Shown: positions 16,701 through 22,584 of the stretch, in pieces
Numbering within the stretch: the stretch's first letter is position 1
Layout: every line of letters begins with the position of its first letter
NCBI GenBank assembly: GCA_016199625.1
Contig: JACQGI010000023.1
Location: 1-64,000 of the forward strand
Reading direction: 5' to 3'
DNA: 64,000 nucleotides
From: Acidobacteriota bacterium
Lineage (GTDB): Bacteria; Acidobacteriota; Vicinamibacteria; Fen-336
Position numbers and translations under genes: made by a program
The notes under the pieces: model-generated
Seen by the model: the letters and a program-made list of their open reading frames with translations, nothing else
What the model was told of the DNA's origin: nothing
Databases searched by the model: none

Positions 16701-17627
16701 CTGGACCGGACGATCCGACTCGCGTCGGCGCTCTTCCTGGTCGCCGCCGGGGCCCTGGCCCACTCCATGGCCCGGCGGATCTCCGAGCCCATCCGCGAGG
16801 TGACCGCAGCGACGCGCAGGATCGCCGAGGGCGACCTCGCGATCCGCGTGGCAGCCACGAGCCGCGACGAGCTCCTTGCGCTCGTCGATTCCTTCAATCG
16901 CATGGCGGCGGACCTCGAGCGCCAGCGCGCGGACCTCGAGCGAAGCAACCGTCTGGCGGCATGGGCGGAGATGGCTCGCCAGGTGGCCCACGAAGTCAAG
17001 AACCCCTTGACGCCCATCCAGCTCTCCGCGGAGCACCTGCGCCGCGTGTACCGCGACCGCGACGTGGACTTCGCCGCGACCCTCGAGGCCTGCACCGAAA
17101 CCATCCTGAAGCAAGTCCGAACGCTACGCGGGATCGTCACGGAGTTCTCGGCGTTCGCACGCCCCCCGGCCACACGACTCGAGCCGCAGGACCTTCAGGA
17201 GCTCGTCTCGGTCGTCGTCCGCCCTTATGGAACCGCCCTCCCCCCCGGGGTGCGCCTGGTCCTCGAGGCGCCGGACGTGCCTCAGGTCAACGCGGACCGC
17301 CGGCTGCTCGAGCGCGCGGTGGTGAACCTCGTCGAGAACGCGCTCCAGGCCGTGGGCGAGAGGGGGACGATCACCGTCCGGCTGCAGGCCGGAGACGACC
17401 GCGTCGAAGTGGTCGTGGAGGACGACGGGCCGGGTGTCGATGCCGAGGCGCGGGCCCGGGTCTTCGAGCCCTTCTTCTCCACCAAGACCGCAGGCAGCGG
17501 CCTCGGTCTCGCGCTCGTGAAGAAGATCGCCGAGGACCACGGCGGCGGCGTGGCCCTCGACAGCGGCCCCGGTGGGACGCGGGCGACTCTCTGGCTGCCC
17601 GCGGCGAGCGCCGCTCAGCGTCTGTAG
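13737..17627 (+). CDS. Very large membrane sensor histidine kinase, NtrY-like kinase core
   Basis: A 1296-aa protein, GTG start overlapping the previous stop. It has an N-terminal helix, an extracytoplasmic domain (about 30-260), and a membrane bundle of about seven helices (about 265-520). A second extracytoplasmic domain (about 525-790) follows, then a helix, another extracytoplasmic segment (about 850-980) and a final helix. HAMP is at about 1000-1055. The H-box is ARQVAHEVKNPLTPIQLSAEHL, with phospho-acceptor H1085. The ATPase domain shows NLVENALQAVG, EDDGPGVD and GSGLGLALVKKIAEDHGG. The H-box is NtrY-type, and a possible partner is the NtrX-like regulator at 41332. The length is roughly double that of typical NtrY. 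The stimulus is unknown. Confidence 0.85.
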   Translation: MRGSPPGRHTAAASSFALAVAATLTAVAGAAHLRLEASRAPMAAEERSRARLAAVEVRLRRLVLAAESAAGRVATLPETLSALAGEPGALARLFATLDAVRLSDDERPALAVHVLPLATRAWSGRITDPRALQGIAGPKRDVFVLAGSVTTTLVATRPILGPDGRPLGIATAELPVAIRRNIRNEYLSDFDRLAGEQAGVEVRYVDARDDVPEARAFPDLADGAAALEETLRAPDGGTLAHVRVRPPSPEDTLGPLSAAYRRVVSGLGLLALLAWTLRDTPRWRLRLAAGATALRALPLLLGPPVPAADSRLLSADVYASTALGPLTRSPLDLLLTSVWVLVLAGLLFERAASRLRPPARPAVALVVYLATLPALGGVFAWVADTSANCSLDLESIALVPASAAHLVLQISLLLVLAAGGLVLGAILCLAGPVPTAASGRLVRLGSATLVALAAFRLWPRDLIGLPLVPAVALVLLAALPGAGRPAWQDRLGSRGPGALAGLALATVALLALMLYPTLVHYGEKNARQQIEHDHAPLVRRQPQWREYVLRETRQRIDVLNVLEDLPWGSAPPLLEELAFAVWSSTDLAAFGFSSAVEIQDPAGSVVSRFALNLPAVGGSPPPLPQSDEWVTGRDDLPAAGGGGQVLHARRLLSYHGEVHGAVHVYVKDDFWNLPFIRPRDPYSVLYRTSTLGTTRSRPLALLAYDRSRRLLFSSAEQPPALSATLLERVRRHGEGFWTTLAVDGRPQHTFLFADSHALYGLAYPRMGAGRFTADLVEAGAGLTLLALVVLFGVLLVRTALGRARLSLPSLLEAVTGRFTLRLFAAFVAVAIVPVLVLQVVVRGFVADRLRSEAESDALERAAVAKKAVEDYVLYQRGEAPGLQPGLDAGLVYIASLVGNDLDVFHHGRLVASSKRELYDSGLLHPRVPGTAFRSLVLDSQPAIVGTEGIGGFSYLVASVPVRLDASEAGILSMPLGLRQKEVEAVLEDLDRTIRLASALFLVAAGALAHSMARRISEPIREVTAATRRIAEGDLAIRVAATSRDELLALVDSFNRMAADLERQRADLERSNRLAAWAEMARQVAHEVKNPLTPIQLSAEHLRRVYRDRDVDFAATLEACTETILKQVRTLRGIVTEFSAFARPPATRLEPQDLQELVSVVVRPYGTALPPGVRLVLEAPDVPQVNADRRLLERAVVNLVENALQAVGERGTITVRLQAGDDRVEVVVEDDGPGVDAEARARVFEPFFSTKTAGSGLGLALVKKIAEDHGGGVALDSGPGGTRATLWLPAASAAQRL

Positions 17628-17899
17628 AGGTAGTGGGCTCCCGGCCTCTGGCTCGACCGGAACAGCCGCTCCCACTGATTGCCCCACTCGGGACGGGCGT
17701 ACTTCCCCGGATGGGACCCGCGCCGGCCCACCTTGTGGCTGTGATCGGACTTCGTCCGCACGTTCTGGACGTAGTCGACCGGTTTCGGCGCAGAACCTCC
17801 TCCGCCGCCCTTGCGCTTGAACAGGCCACCGAACCAGCCGGCCTCTGCCGAGGGCGTGAACAGCAGCACCAGCACGATCCAAGCGAGTCGCCGCGTCAT
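17615..17899 (-). CDS. Small secreted basic protein, unknown function
   Basis: A 94-aa protein with a clear signal peptide (LAWIVLVLLFTPSAEA, cut after AEA). The mature part is Gly/Lys/Arg-rich (WFGGLFKRKGGGGGSAPKPV), then tyrosine- and tryptophan-containing (ARPEWGNQWERLFR, HYLYRR). The ribosome-binding site AAGGGGGGAAG precedes the ATG. Its last codons overlap the end of the histidine kinase by 13 bp in convergent orientation. I do not recognise a family. Confidence 0.6.
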   Translation of the reverse strand: MTRRLAWIVLVLLFTPSAEAGWFGGLFKRKGGGGGSAPKPVDYVQNVRTKSDHSHKVGRRGSHPGKYARPEWGNQWERLFRSSQRPGAHYLYRR

Positions 17900-17956
17900 T
17901 CTTCCCCCCTTCTAGAGGGTTTGCGCCTTCGAGGTGAAGGTAATCCTTGAAGAAGT

Positions 17957-18415
17957 CTAGCGCCGGGTCGGGGGGTTTGGCAAGGCGACTTCGAACGGAA
18001 GGCCTCGACGCCGGAAGCCCTCCCGGACCACCTCGAAGGCCTTCTCCGGAAGATCGTAGGAGGCCAGCTCGGCCGGGCCGACGAGCGCGACCGCGTCGGC
18101 ATCCGAGCCCGCGCGCAGGCTGCCTCCCGTGAGCTCGCAGAGATAGTCGAGGATCACGTAGTGGTATTCGAGCCGCCCTTCCCGGTCGCGTTGGATGCGG
18201 TCGAAGACCGTGAGCAGCTCGCCGATCCGGACTTCGAGGCCCGTCTCCTCCTCGATCTCGCGGATGAGGGCCGCCTCGAGGTGCTCGCCGGGCTCCACGG
18301 TGCCGCCGGGGATCACCCATCGCCCGCGGAGCGGCTCCTTGCCCCGCTTGACCAGCAGAACGCGCCCGTCCTGGATCAGGACCGCTCCCACGCCGACCGT
18401 GGGCCTGAGGGTCAC
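17957..18415 (-). CDS. Nudix hydrolase
   Basis: Hydrolyses nucleoside diphosphates linked to another group. The 152-aa protein carries the full Nudix box in order: GGTVEPGEHLEAALIREIEEETGLEV, that is Gx5Ex7REUxEExGU. The start is GTG 18415, which overlaps the pssA stop (GTGA); the track ORF from 18877 is antisense to pssA. With YHYVILDYLCEL after the box it resembles ADP-ribose or nucleotide-sugar pyrophosphatases, but the substrate cannot be read. It is the last gene of the psd-pssA-nudix operon. Confidence 0.88.
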   Translation of the reverse strand: MTLRPTVGVGAVLIQDGRVLLVKRGKEPLRGRWVIPGGTVEPGEHLEAALIREIEEETGLEVRIGELLTVFDRIQRDREGRLEYHYVILDYLCELTGGSLRAGSDADAVALVGPAELASYDLPEKAFEVVREGFRRRGLPFEVALPNPPTRR

Positions 18416-19194
18416 GGCCCCGAGGGGGCTTCGCCCGCCGGCACCGGCGTCGGCGGCTCGGGGCGGCGGCGGAAGAGGAGCGACAGAAGATACGCTCCGG
18501 GCGCCCAGATGGAGTACGCCGTCGCCAGCGAGAGCAGGAGGGCCTCGGGATGCAGGAACAGCACCGCGAGCCCCAGGGCGATGCCCAGGACGGTGATGTA
18601 GCTGCGGCGCCGGCGCAGGTCGACCGTCTTGAACGACGGATAGCGCAGCGTGCTCACCATGAGGAAGGCCAGGGTGGTGACGATGGCCAGCCCTACGGCG
18701 GCCTGGAGTCGATCGGTGAGGCCCTGGGGCATGAAATGCACGATGGCCGCCACCTGCCCCGCTGCCGCCGGGATGGGCAGCCCCACGAAGTACCTCCCGT
18801 CCACGGCGTGCCGCTGCACGTTGAAGCGGGCCAGCCGGAGCGCGCCGCACACGACGAAGAGGAACGCCGCCAGCCACCCGGCGCGAGGGACCCAGTCCGA
18901 GAAGCCCCAGGAGTAGACGAGCAGGGCCGGCGCCACACCGAAGCTGATGACGTCCGCCAGGCTGTCGAGCTCGCCGCCGAACTCGCTCGCGGTTCCCGTG
19001 AGGCGCGCGATCCGGCCGTCGAGCATGTCGAGCAGGATGGCCCAGAAGACCAGGGGCGCGGCCTCGCCGTACTGGCCGTGGAGCGTCTTCACCATGGCCC
19101 AGAAACCCAGGAAGAGGTTGCCGGTGGTGAAGAGGCTGGGGAGGATCGCGGCGCCTCGGCGAAACGGTCCCGGGCGCTTCCGCGCCTCGCTCAC
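18412..19194 (-). CDS. pssA: CDP-diacylglycerol--serine O-phosphatidyltransferase
   Basis: Makes phosphatidylserine from CDP-diacylglycerol and serine in the membrane. The 260-aa protein carries the CDP-alcohol phosphotransferase motif as LDMLDGRIARLTGTASEFGGELDSLADVISFG, that is DGx2ARx8Gx3Dx3D. It has about seven hydrophobic helices. GTG 19194 overlaps the psd stop by 4 nt (GTGA). The N-terminal PSLFTTGNLFLGF segment is typical of the family. Coupled to psd, it completes phosphatidylethanolamine synthesis. Confidence 0.93.
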   Translation of the reverse strand: MSEARKRPGPFRRGAAILPSLFTTGNLFLGFWAMVKTLHGQYGEAAPLVFWAILLDMLDGRIARLTGTASEFGGELDSLADVISFGVAPALLVYSWGFSDWVPRAGWLAAFLFVVCGALRLARFNVQRHAVDGRYFVGLPIPAAAGQVAAIVHFMPQGLTDRLQAAVGLAIVTTLAFLMVSTLRYPSFKTVDLRRRRSYITVLGIALGLAVLFLHPEALLLSLATAYSIWAPGAYLLSLLFRRRPEPPTPVPAGEAPSGP

Positions 19195-19814
19195 GGGGCT
19201 TCCCCGAGCACCGACGTCCCGCCCTCGACGCGGTCGCCGACCTTCACGCGGATCCGGACGTCCGACGGCAGGAACACGTCCACGCGGCTGCCGAACTTGA
19301 TGAGGCCGACGCGCTCGCCACGCTCCACCGGGTCGTTCACGCGCTTTCGGAAGACGATCCGCCGGGCGATGAGGCCCGCGATCTGCTTGAAGACGATTCT
19401 CCTCTTGCCGTCGTCCACGGTCACGCTGTTCTGCTCGTTCCTGAGCGACGCCTTGTCGTCGAAAGCCGGCAGGAACTCGCCCTTGTGGTAGTGCACCTCG
19501 GCGATCCGGCCCGAGATCGGCGAGCGGTTCACGTGGACGTCGAAGACCGAGAGGAAGATGGAGACCTGCGTCGCGCCCGCGCCCAGGGGGTTCCCCTCGG
19601 GAGCCGGGACGACCTTCACGACCTTGCCATCGGCGGGCGAAAGGACGAGCCGAGGGTCCGAGGGGATCGCACGCTCGGGGTCGCGGAAGAAGAACAGCGT
19701 GAAGACGCCCAGGGAGAGGATGGCCCCGCCGGCCCAGGGGTAACGGAGGCACACGGCCGCCCCCAGGAGCAGCAGCGTCGTGACGTACGGCCATCCTTCA
19801 CGCGCGATGGGCAT
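19191..19814 (-). CDS. psd: Phosphatidylserine decarboxylase (short form)
   Basis: Pyruvoyl enzyme converting phosphatidylserine to phosphatidylethanolamine. The 207-aa length fits the short PSD-A-type subfamily. Two N-terminal hydrophobic segments precede FFFRDPERAIP, LVLSPADGKV and the catalytic His region in DVHVNRSPISG. The self-cleavage site is the Gly-Ser of LIKFGSRVDVFLP, replacing the LGST of the long form. It is first in the operon with pssA and the Nudix gene. Confidence 0.93.
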   Translation of the reverse strand: MPIAREGWPYVTTLLLLGAAVCLRYPWAGGAILSLGVFTLFFFRDPERAIPSDPRLVLSPADGKVVKVVPAPEGNPLGAGATQVSIFLSVFDVHVNRSPISGRIAEVHYHKGEFLPAFDDKASLRNEQNSVTVDDGKRRIVFKQIAGLIARRIVFRKRVNDPVERGERVGLIKFGSRVDVFLPSDVRIRVKVGDRVEGGTSVLGEAP

Positions 19815-19874
19815 CGCGGCTTTCCCTCCGGCTCCCCTTCCGCCCCTGGTTCGAACGCTGCCGGCCTAAAGGCG

Positions 19875-19898
19875 GCGGAGGACCCGAAGGTCCTCCGC
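19875..19898 (-). terminator. UUCG-capped hairpin between DUF465 gene and psd
   Basis: On the minus strand a perfect 10-bp stem (GCGGAGGACC with GGTCCTCCGC) is closed by TTCG, giving an ultra-stable C(UUCG)G tetraloop. It lies 60 nt after the DUF465 stop and 60 nt before psd. No T-run follows, so it is either a terminator, an attenuator or an mRNA-stabilising structure. Confidence 0.55.
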
Positions 19899-19957
19899 GA
19901 GACGAAGACACGTGACGTTCCCCGCTGGCCCGCGGGCCGGCGCTCCGGCGAGCCTGG

Positions 19958-20191
19958 CTAAATGTGTACCGCCCCTTCCCGATACTGGCGGGCGATCGCT
20001 TCCATCCGGTCCTTGACCTGCAGCTTCTTCTTCTTGAGGGTGGTCTCCTCCACCTGCTCCTCGTCTGTGAGCACCGCCTTCTCCGTCAGGGTCTGCAGCC
20101 GGGTCTCGTACTCGTGGTGCTGCTGTTCCAGACGGCGGTACTCCTCGTTCGTGAGCAGTCGCTCCTTCAGGACACCCGTACTCTGGGCCAT
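19958..20191 (-). CDS. DUF465/YdcH-like small coiled-coil protein
   Basis: A 77-aa protein from ATG 20191 with GGGAGG 5-6 nt upstream. It is almost wholly helical and charged: RLLTNEEYRRLEQQHHEYE, then TLKKKKLQVKDRMEAIARQY. The spacing of the L-E-xx-H heptads and the KKKKLxxKDxM ending match the DUF465 (YdcH/SlyX-like) family. Its function is unknown. It is flanked by hairpins on both sides and is probably a single-gene transcript. Confidence 0.75.
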   Translation of the reverse strand: MAQSTGVLKERLLTNEEYRRLEQQHHEYETRLQTLTEKAVLTDEEQVEETTLKKKKLQVKDRMEAIARQYREGAVHI

Positions 20192-20254
20192 CGGCACCTC
20201 CCGTATTCGCGGACTTGAGACCACGGTCCTGTGGATCGGCGTGGCACCGGACGG

Positions 20255-20270
20255 CAGGGGGAATCCCCTG
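20255..20270. terminator. Short hairpin between rimI and DUF465 gene
   Basis: CAGGGG, loop GAAT, CCCCTG, 35 nt past the rimI stop and 64 nt before the DUF465 start. The stem is six GC-rich pairs without a T-run, so it is a weak terminator candidate. A TAGGGT box upstream of it on the minus strand could start the DUF465 transcript. Confidence 0.3.
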
Positions 20271-20304
20271 TCGGCAGGAACCCTAGCACGCACCCCTGGA
20301 GATT

Positions 20305-20793
20305 TCAAGATTGATCCCGGAGGCCGCTGCGGCGCAGGAGCAGGGCGTCCTCGCACGGGCCGGTGTAGTAGCCGCGCCGCACGCCGGTCGTCTCGAAACC
20401 CAACGCCCGGTAGAGAGCCAGCGCGGCCCAGTTGCTCGCGCGGACCTCGAGATGTGCGGTCTCGGCCCCCCGACCACGCGCCGTCTCGAGTGCCAGCCGC
20501 AGAAGCCTCCGCCCCAGGCCTCGGCGCCGATGATCCGGGTGGACCGCGAGGTTGTGGATGTGCATCTCGTCGACGACGGTCTCGAACACGCAGTACGCGC
20601 GGATTCCGCGCTCGGGATCGCCCCGTCCGAAGGGCGCCCTCAGCACGAGGAAGAGCCCGCGTCCGGACGCCGCGAGCGCCTCTCGCAGGCCGCTCACGGC
20701 CCAGGGGTGGCTGAAGGAACGTCGCTCCAGGAGCGCGAGCGCCTCCAGGTCCTCGAGGCCCGCCTCCTCGAGGACGAGGGCCTCTCCGCTCAC
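20305..20793 (-). CDS. rimI: Ribosomal protein bS18-alanine N-acetyltransferase (GNAT family)
   Basis: N-alpha-acetyltransferase of the RimI group; 162 aa. The acetyl-CoA loop is LAVHPDHRRRGLGRRLL (Q/RxxGxG/A pattern). The early ERRSFSHPWAVSGLREAL and late NWAALALYRALGFETTGVRRGYY are RimI hallmarks. ATG 20793 overlaps the tsaB stop (ATGA); the tsaB-rimI pairing is common in bacteria. The true acceptor could be other N-termini. Confidence 0.9.
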   Translation of the reverse strand: MSGEALVLEEAGLEDLEALALLERRSFSHPWAVSGLREALAASGRGLFLVLRAPFGRGDPERGIRAYCVFETVVDEMHIHNLAVHPDHRRRGLGRRLLRLALETARGRGAETAHLEVRASNWAALALYRALGFETTGVRRGYYTGPCEDALLLRRSGLRDQS

Positions 20794-21452
20794 GGCCGGG
20801 ACGCGGGACGGATGGCGGCTTCCCGGACGTACACCGGGCGGAGCTCCCCCGGTCCGGTGACCTCACCGCCGGCAACCCGCTCGGCGGCGAGGGTCGCGAG
20901 GGTGCCGGCCAGGAAGAGACCCCTCTCCGGCAGGATCGCCCCCGGCCGTCGGGACAGGATCAGCTCGCGGTAGAGGCGGGCCCCGTCCCCCGTGAAACCA
21001 GCCCCTTCGGGCACGCGCGCCAGAAAAGCGTCCGGGGCCTCGGCGGTGATGTCGCCCTGCCTCCGCGCCTCGCTGTCGTATAGCGCGCCGTAGACCTCAC
21101 CGCGCCAGGCGTCCATCCACGCCACCAGACACGACGAGACGCCGCGGATCCGCGCCGCCAGGACGTCCAGCGCCGGGATCCCCACGCAGGGGCGTCCTGC
21201 GCCCAGCGCCAGGCCCTGGACGGTGCTGATCCCCACCCGCAGCCCCGTGAACGAGCCCGGGCCGGTCGCCACGGCGAAGGCGTCGAGCTCCGCCGGACGC
21301 AGGCCGAGGCTGCGGAGGAGGAAGTCCACGGCGGGAAGGATCCGCTTCGAGTGCGCGTCGGCGTCGAGGCGCACCTCGCCTCGCACCTCTCCCTCCGCCA
21401 GGAGCGCGACGCTGCCGCGCGCCGTCGTGGTGTCCACGGCGAGGAGGCGCAC
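20790..21452 (-). CDS. tsaB: tRNA t6A biosynthesis protein TsaB
   Basis: Non-catalytic ASKHA-fold partner of TsaD in threonylcarbamoyladenosine (t6A37) synthesis. The 220-aa protein shows LLAVDTTTARGSVALL, then ATGPGSFTGLRVGISTVQGLALG, the diagnostic TsaB stretch. The start is GTG 21452, 8 nt after a TATAAG box, predicting a leaderless transcript from a promoter shared with pfkA. The pathway partner tsaC is also in the window (30726). Confidence 0.93.
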   Translation of the reverse strand: MRLLAVDTTTARGSVALLAEGEVRGEVRLDADAHSKRILPAVDFLLRSLGLRPAELDAFAVATGPGSFTGLRVGISTVQGLALGAGRPCVGIPALDVLAARIRGVSSCLVAWMDAWRGEVYGALYDSEARRQGDITAEAPDAFLARVPEGAGFTGDGARLYRELILSRRPGAILPERGLFLAGTLATLAAERVAGGEVTGPGELRPVYVREAAIRPASRP

Positions 21453-21460
21453 CGGATTAG

Positions 21461-21468
21461 CTTATACT
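21461..21468. promoter_or_regulatory. Bidirectional promoter core shared by tsaB and pfkA
   Basis: CTTATACT holds TATACT (21463-21468) for plus and TATAAG (21466-21461) for minus; the two share TATA. Each ends exactly 8 nt before its GTG start (21477 and 21452). The whole intergenic region is 24 bp, so any -35 contact must lie inside coding sequence. Confidence 0.65.
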
Positions 21469-21476
21469 CTCCGGCC

Positions 21477-22493
21477 GTGAGCGTGAAGAAGATCGGAATC
21501 CTGACCGGTGGGGGCGACTGCCCCGGCCTGAACGCCGTGATCCGCGCCGTGGTGCGCCGCGCCCAGTCCTTTCAGATCGAGGTCCTGGGCATCCGAAACG
21601 GCTGGCTGGGCCTGATCAGCGGCGACGTCGAGCCCCTGACTTCGTTCTCGGTCATCGGGATCCTTCCCAAGGGCGGGACGATCCTCGGCACGTCGCGGGT
21701 GAACCCCCTGCGGACGACCGAGGACCGCCAGAAGCTGCTGGCCAACTACCAGCGCTACGGCCTGGAGGCGGTCATCGCCGTGGGCGGGGACGGTACGCTC
21801 TCCGCCTCGCGTGAACTCTTCCACCTCGGCCTGCCCGTCGTCGGCGTGCCCAAGACCATCGACAACGACCTCAGGGGCACGGACTACACCTTCGGGTTCG
21901 ACACGGCCGTCAACGTCGTCCGCGACGCCATCGACCGCCTCCACACCACCGCCGAGAGCCACCACCGCGTGATGGTCGTGGAGGTCATGGGGCACCGCGT
22001 GGGCTGGATCGCCACCTTCGGGGGTCTTTCCGGGGGGGCCGACTTCATCCTGATCCCGGAGAAGCCCTACCGCATCGAGGACATGTGCGCCGTCCTCGAG
22101 AACCGCCGCAAGCGCGGGCGTTCGTTCTCCATCGTCGTCGTCGCCGAGGGGGCCGCGCCCGCGGGCGAGGCCCTCCCCGAGAAGGTGGGCGAGGGCACGA
22201 CCACCGGCATCGGCTACCGTATCGCCAAGGAGATCGAGGTCCGTCTCGGCATCGAGACCCGCGTCACGGTCCTGGGCCACATCCAGCGCGGCGGCTCCCC
22301 GACCGCGTTCGATCGGATCCTCGCCACCCGCTTCGGGATCCGGGCCGTGGACCTCGCACAGCAAGGCACCTTCGGGCAGATGGTAGCCCTCCAGGGCACG
22401 CGCATCGTCGCCGTGCCCCTCGACGAGGCCACCGCCGGCCCGAAGACCGTGGACCTCGAGCAGTTCGCCGACGCGGAAGTGTTTTTCGGATAG
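21477..22493 (+). CDS. pfkA: 6-phosphofructokinase, group III (mixed ATP/PPi subfamily)
   Basis: Phosphorylates fructose 6-phosphate in glycolysis. The 338-aa protein has GGGDCPGLNAVIRA, VGGDGTLSASREL, GVPKTIDNDLRGTDYTFGF and LGHIQRGGSPTAFDR. The Gly in GGDG (E. coli 104) favours ATP, while the Lys in VPKTIDND (E. coli 124 is Gly) is the PPi-type residue. This mix is typical of the group III mixed-substrate subfamily, so the phosphate donor is not settled. The start is GTG 21477 or GTG 21483; the track start at 21351 lies inside tsaB. A leaderless transcript is likely. Confidence 0.9.
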   Translation: MSVKKIGILTGGGDCPGLNAVIRAVVRRAQSFQIEVLGIRNGWLGLISGDVEPLTSFSVIGILPKGGTILGTSRVNPLRTTEDRQKLLANYQRYGLEAVIAVGGDGTLSASRELFHLGLPVVGVPKTIDNDLRGTDYTFGFDTAVNVVRDAIDRLHTTAESHHRVMVVEVMGHRVGWIATFGGLSGGADFILIPEKPYRIEDMCAVLENRRKRGRSFSIVVVAEGAAPAGEALPEKVGEGTTTGIGYRIAKEIEVRLGIETRVTVLGHIQRGGSPTAFDRILATRFGIRAVDLAQQGTFGQMVALQGTRIVAVPLDEATAGPKTVDLEQFADAEVFFG

Positions 22494-22498
22494 GACGC

Positions 22499-22580
22499 CA
22501 CGAAGACACGGAGGACACGGAGCCCTTGAGAGCATGGTCGATGGTCCTCCGCGCTCCCCGTGACTCCGTCGCTCTGTCAC
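22499..22580. repeat. Second degenerate CACGGAG inverted array between pfkA and mutS
   Basis: Left units CACGAAG, CACGGAG, CACGGAG start at 22499, 22507 and 22516. Right complementary units CTCCCCG, CTCCGTC, CTCTGTC lie at 22554, 22564 and 22572. Period and inverted arrangement match the array at 1721-1839. It fills the whole 91-bp pfkA-mutS gap; no promoter is obvious in it. Confidence 0.6.
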
Positions 22581-22584
22581 CGCG

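Noticed and set aside
18412-19794. 460-aa minus ORF as a fusion of pssA with an upstream part
   Set aside because: The upstream part is the wrong frame of psd; GTG 19194 with a GTGA overlap is the natural pssA start.
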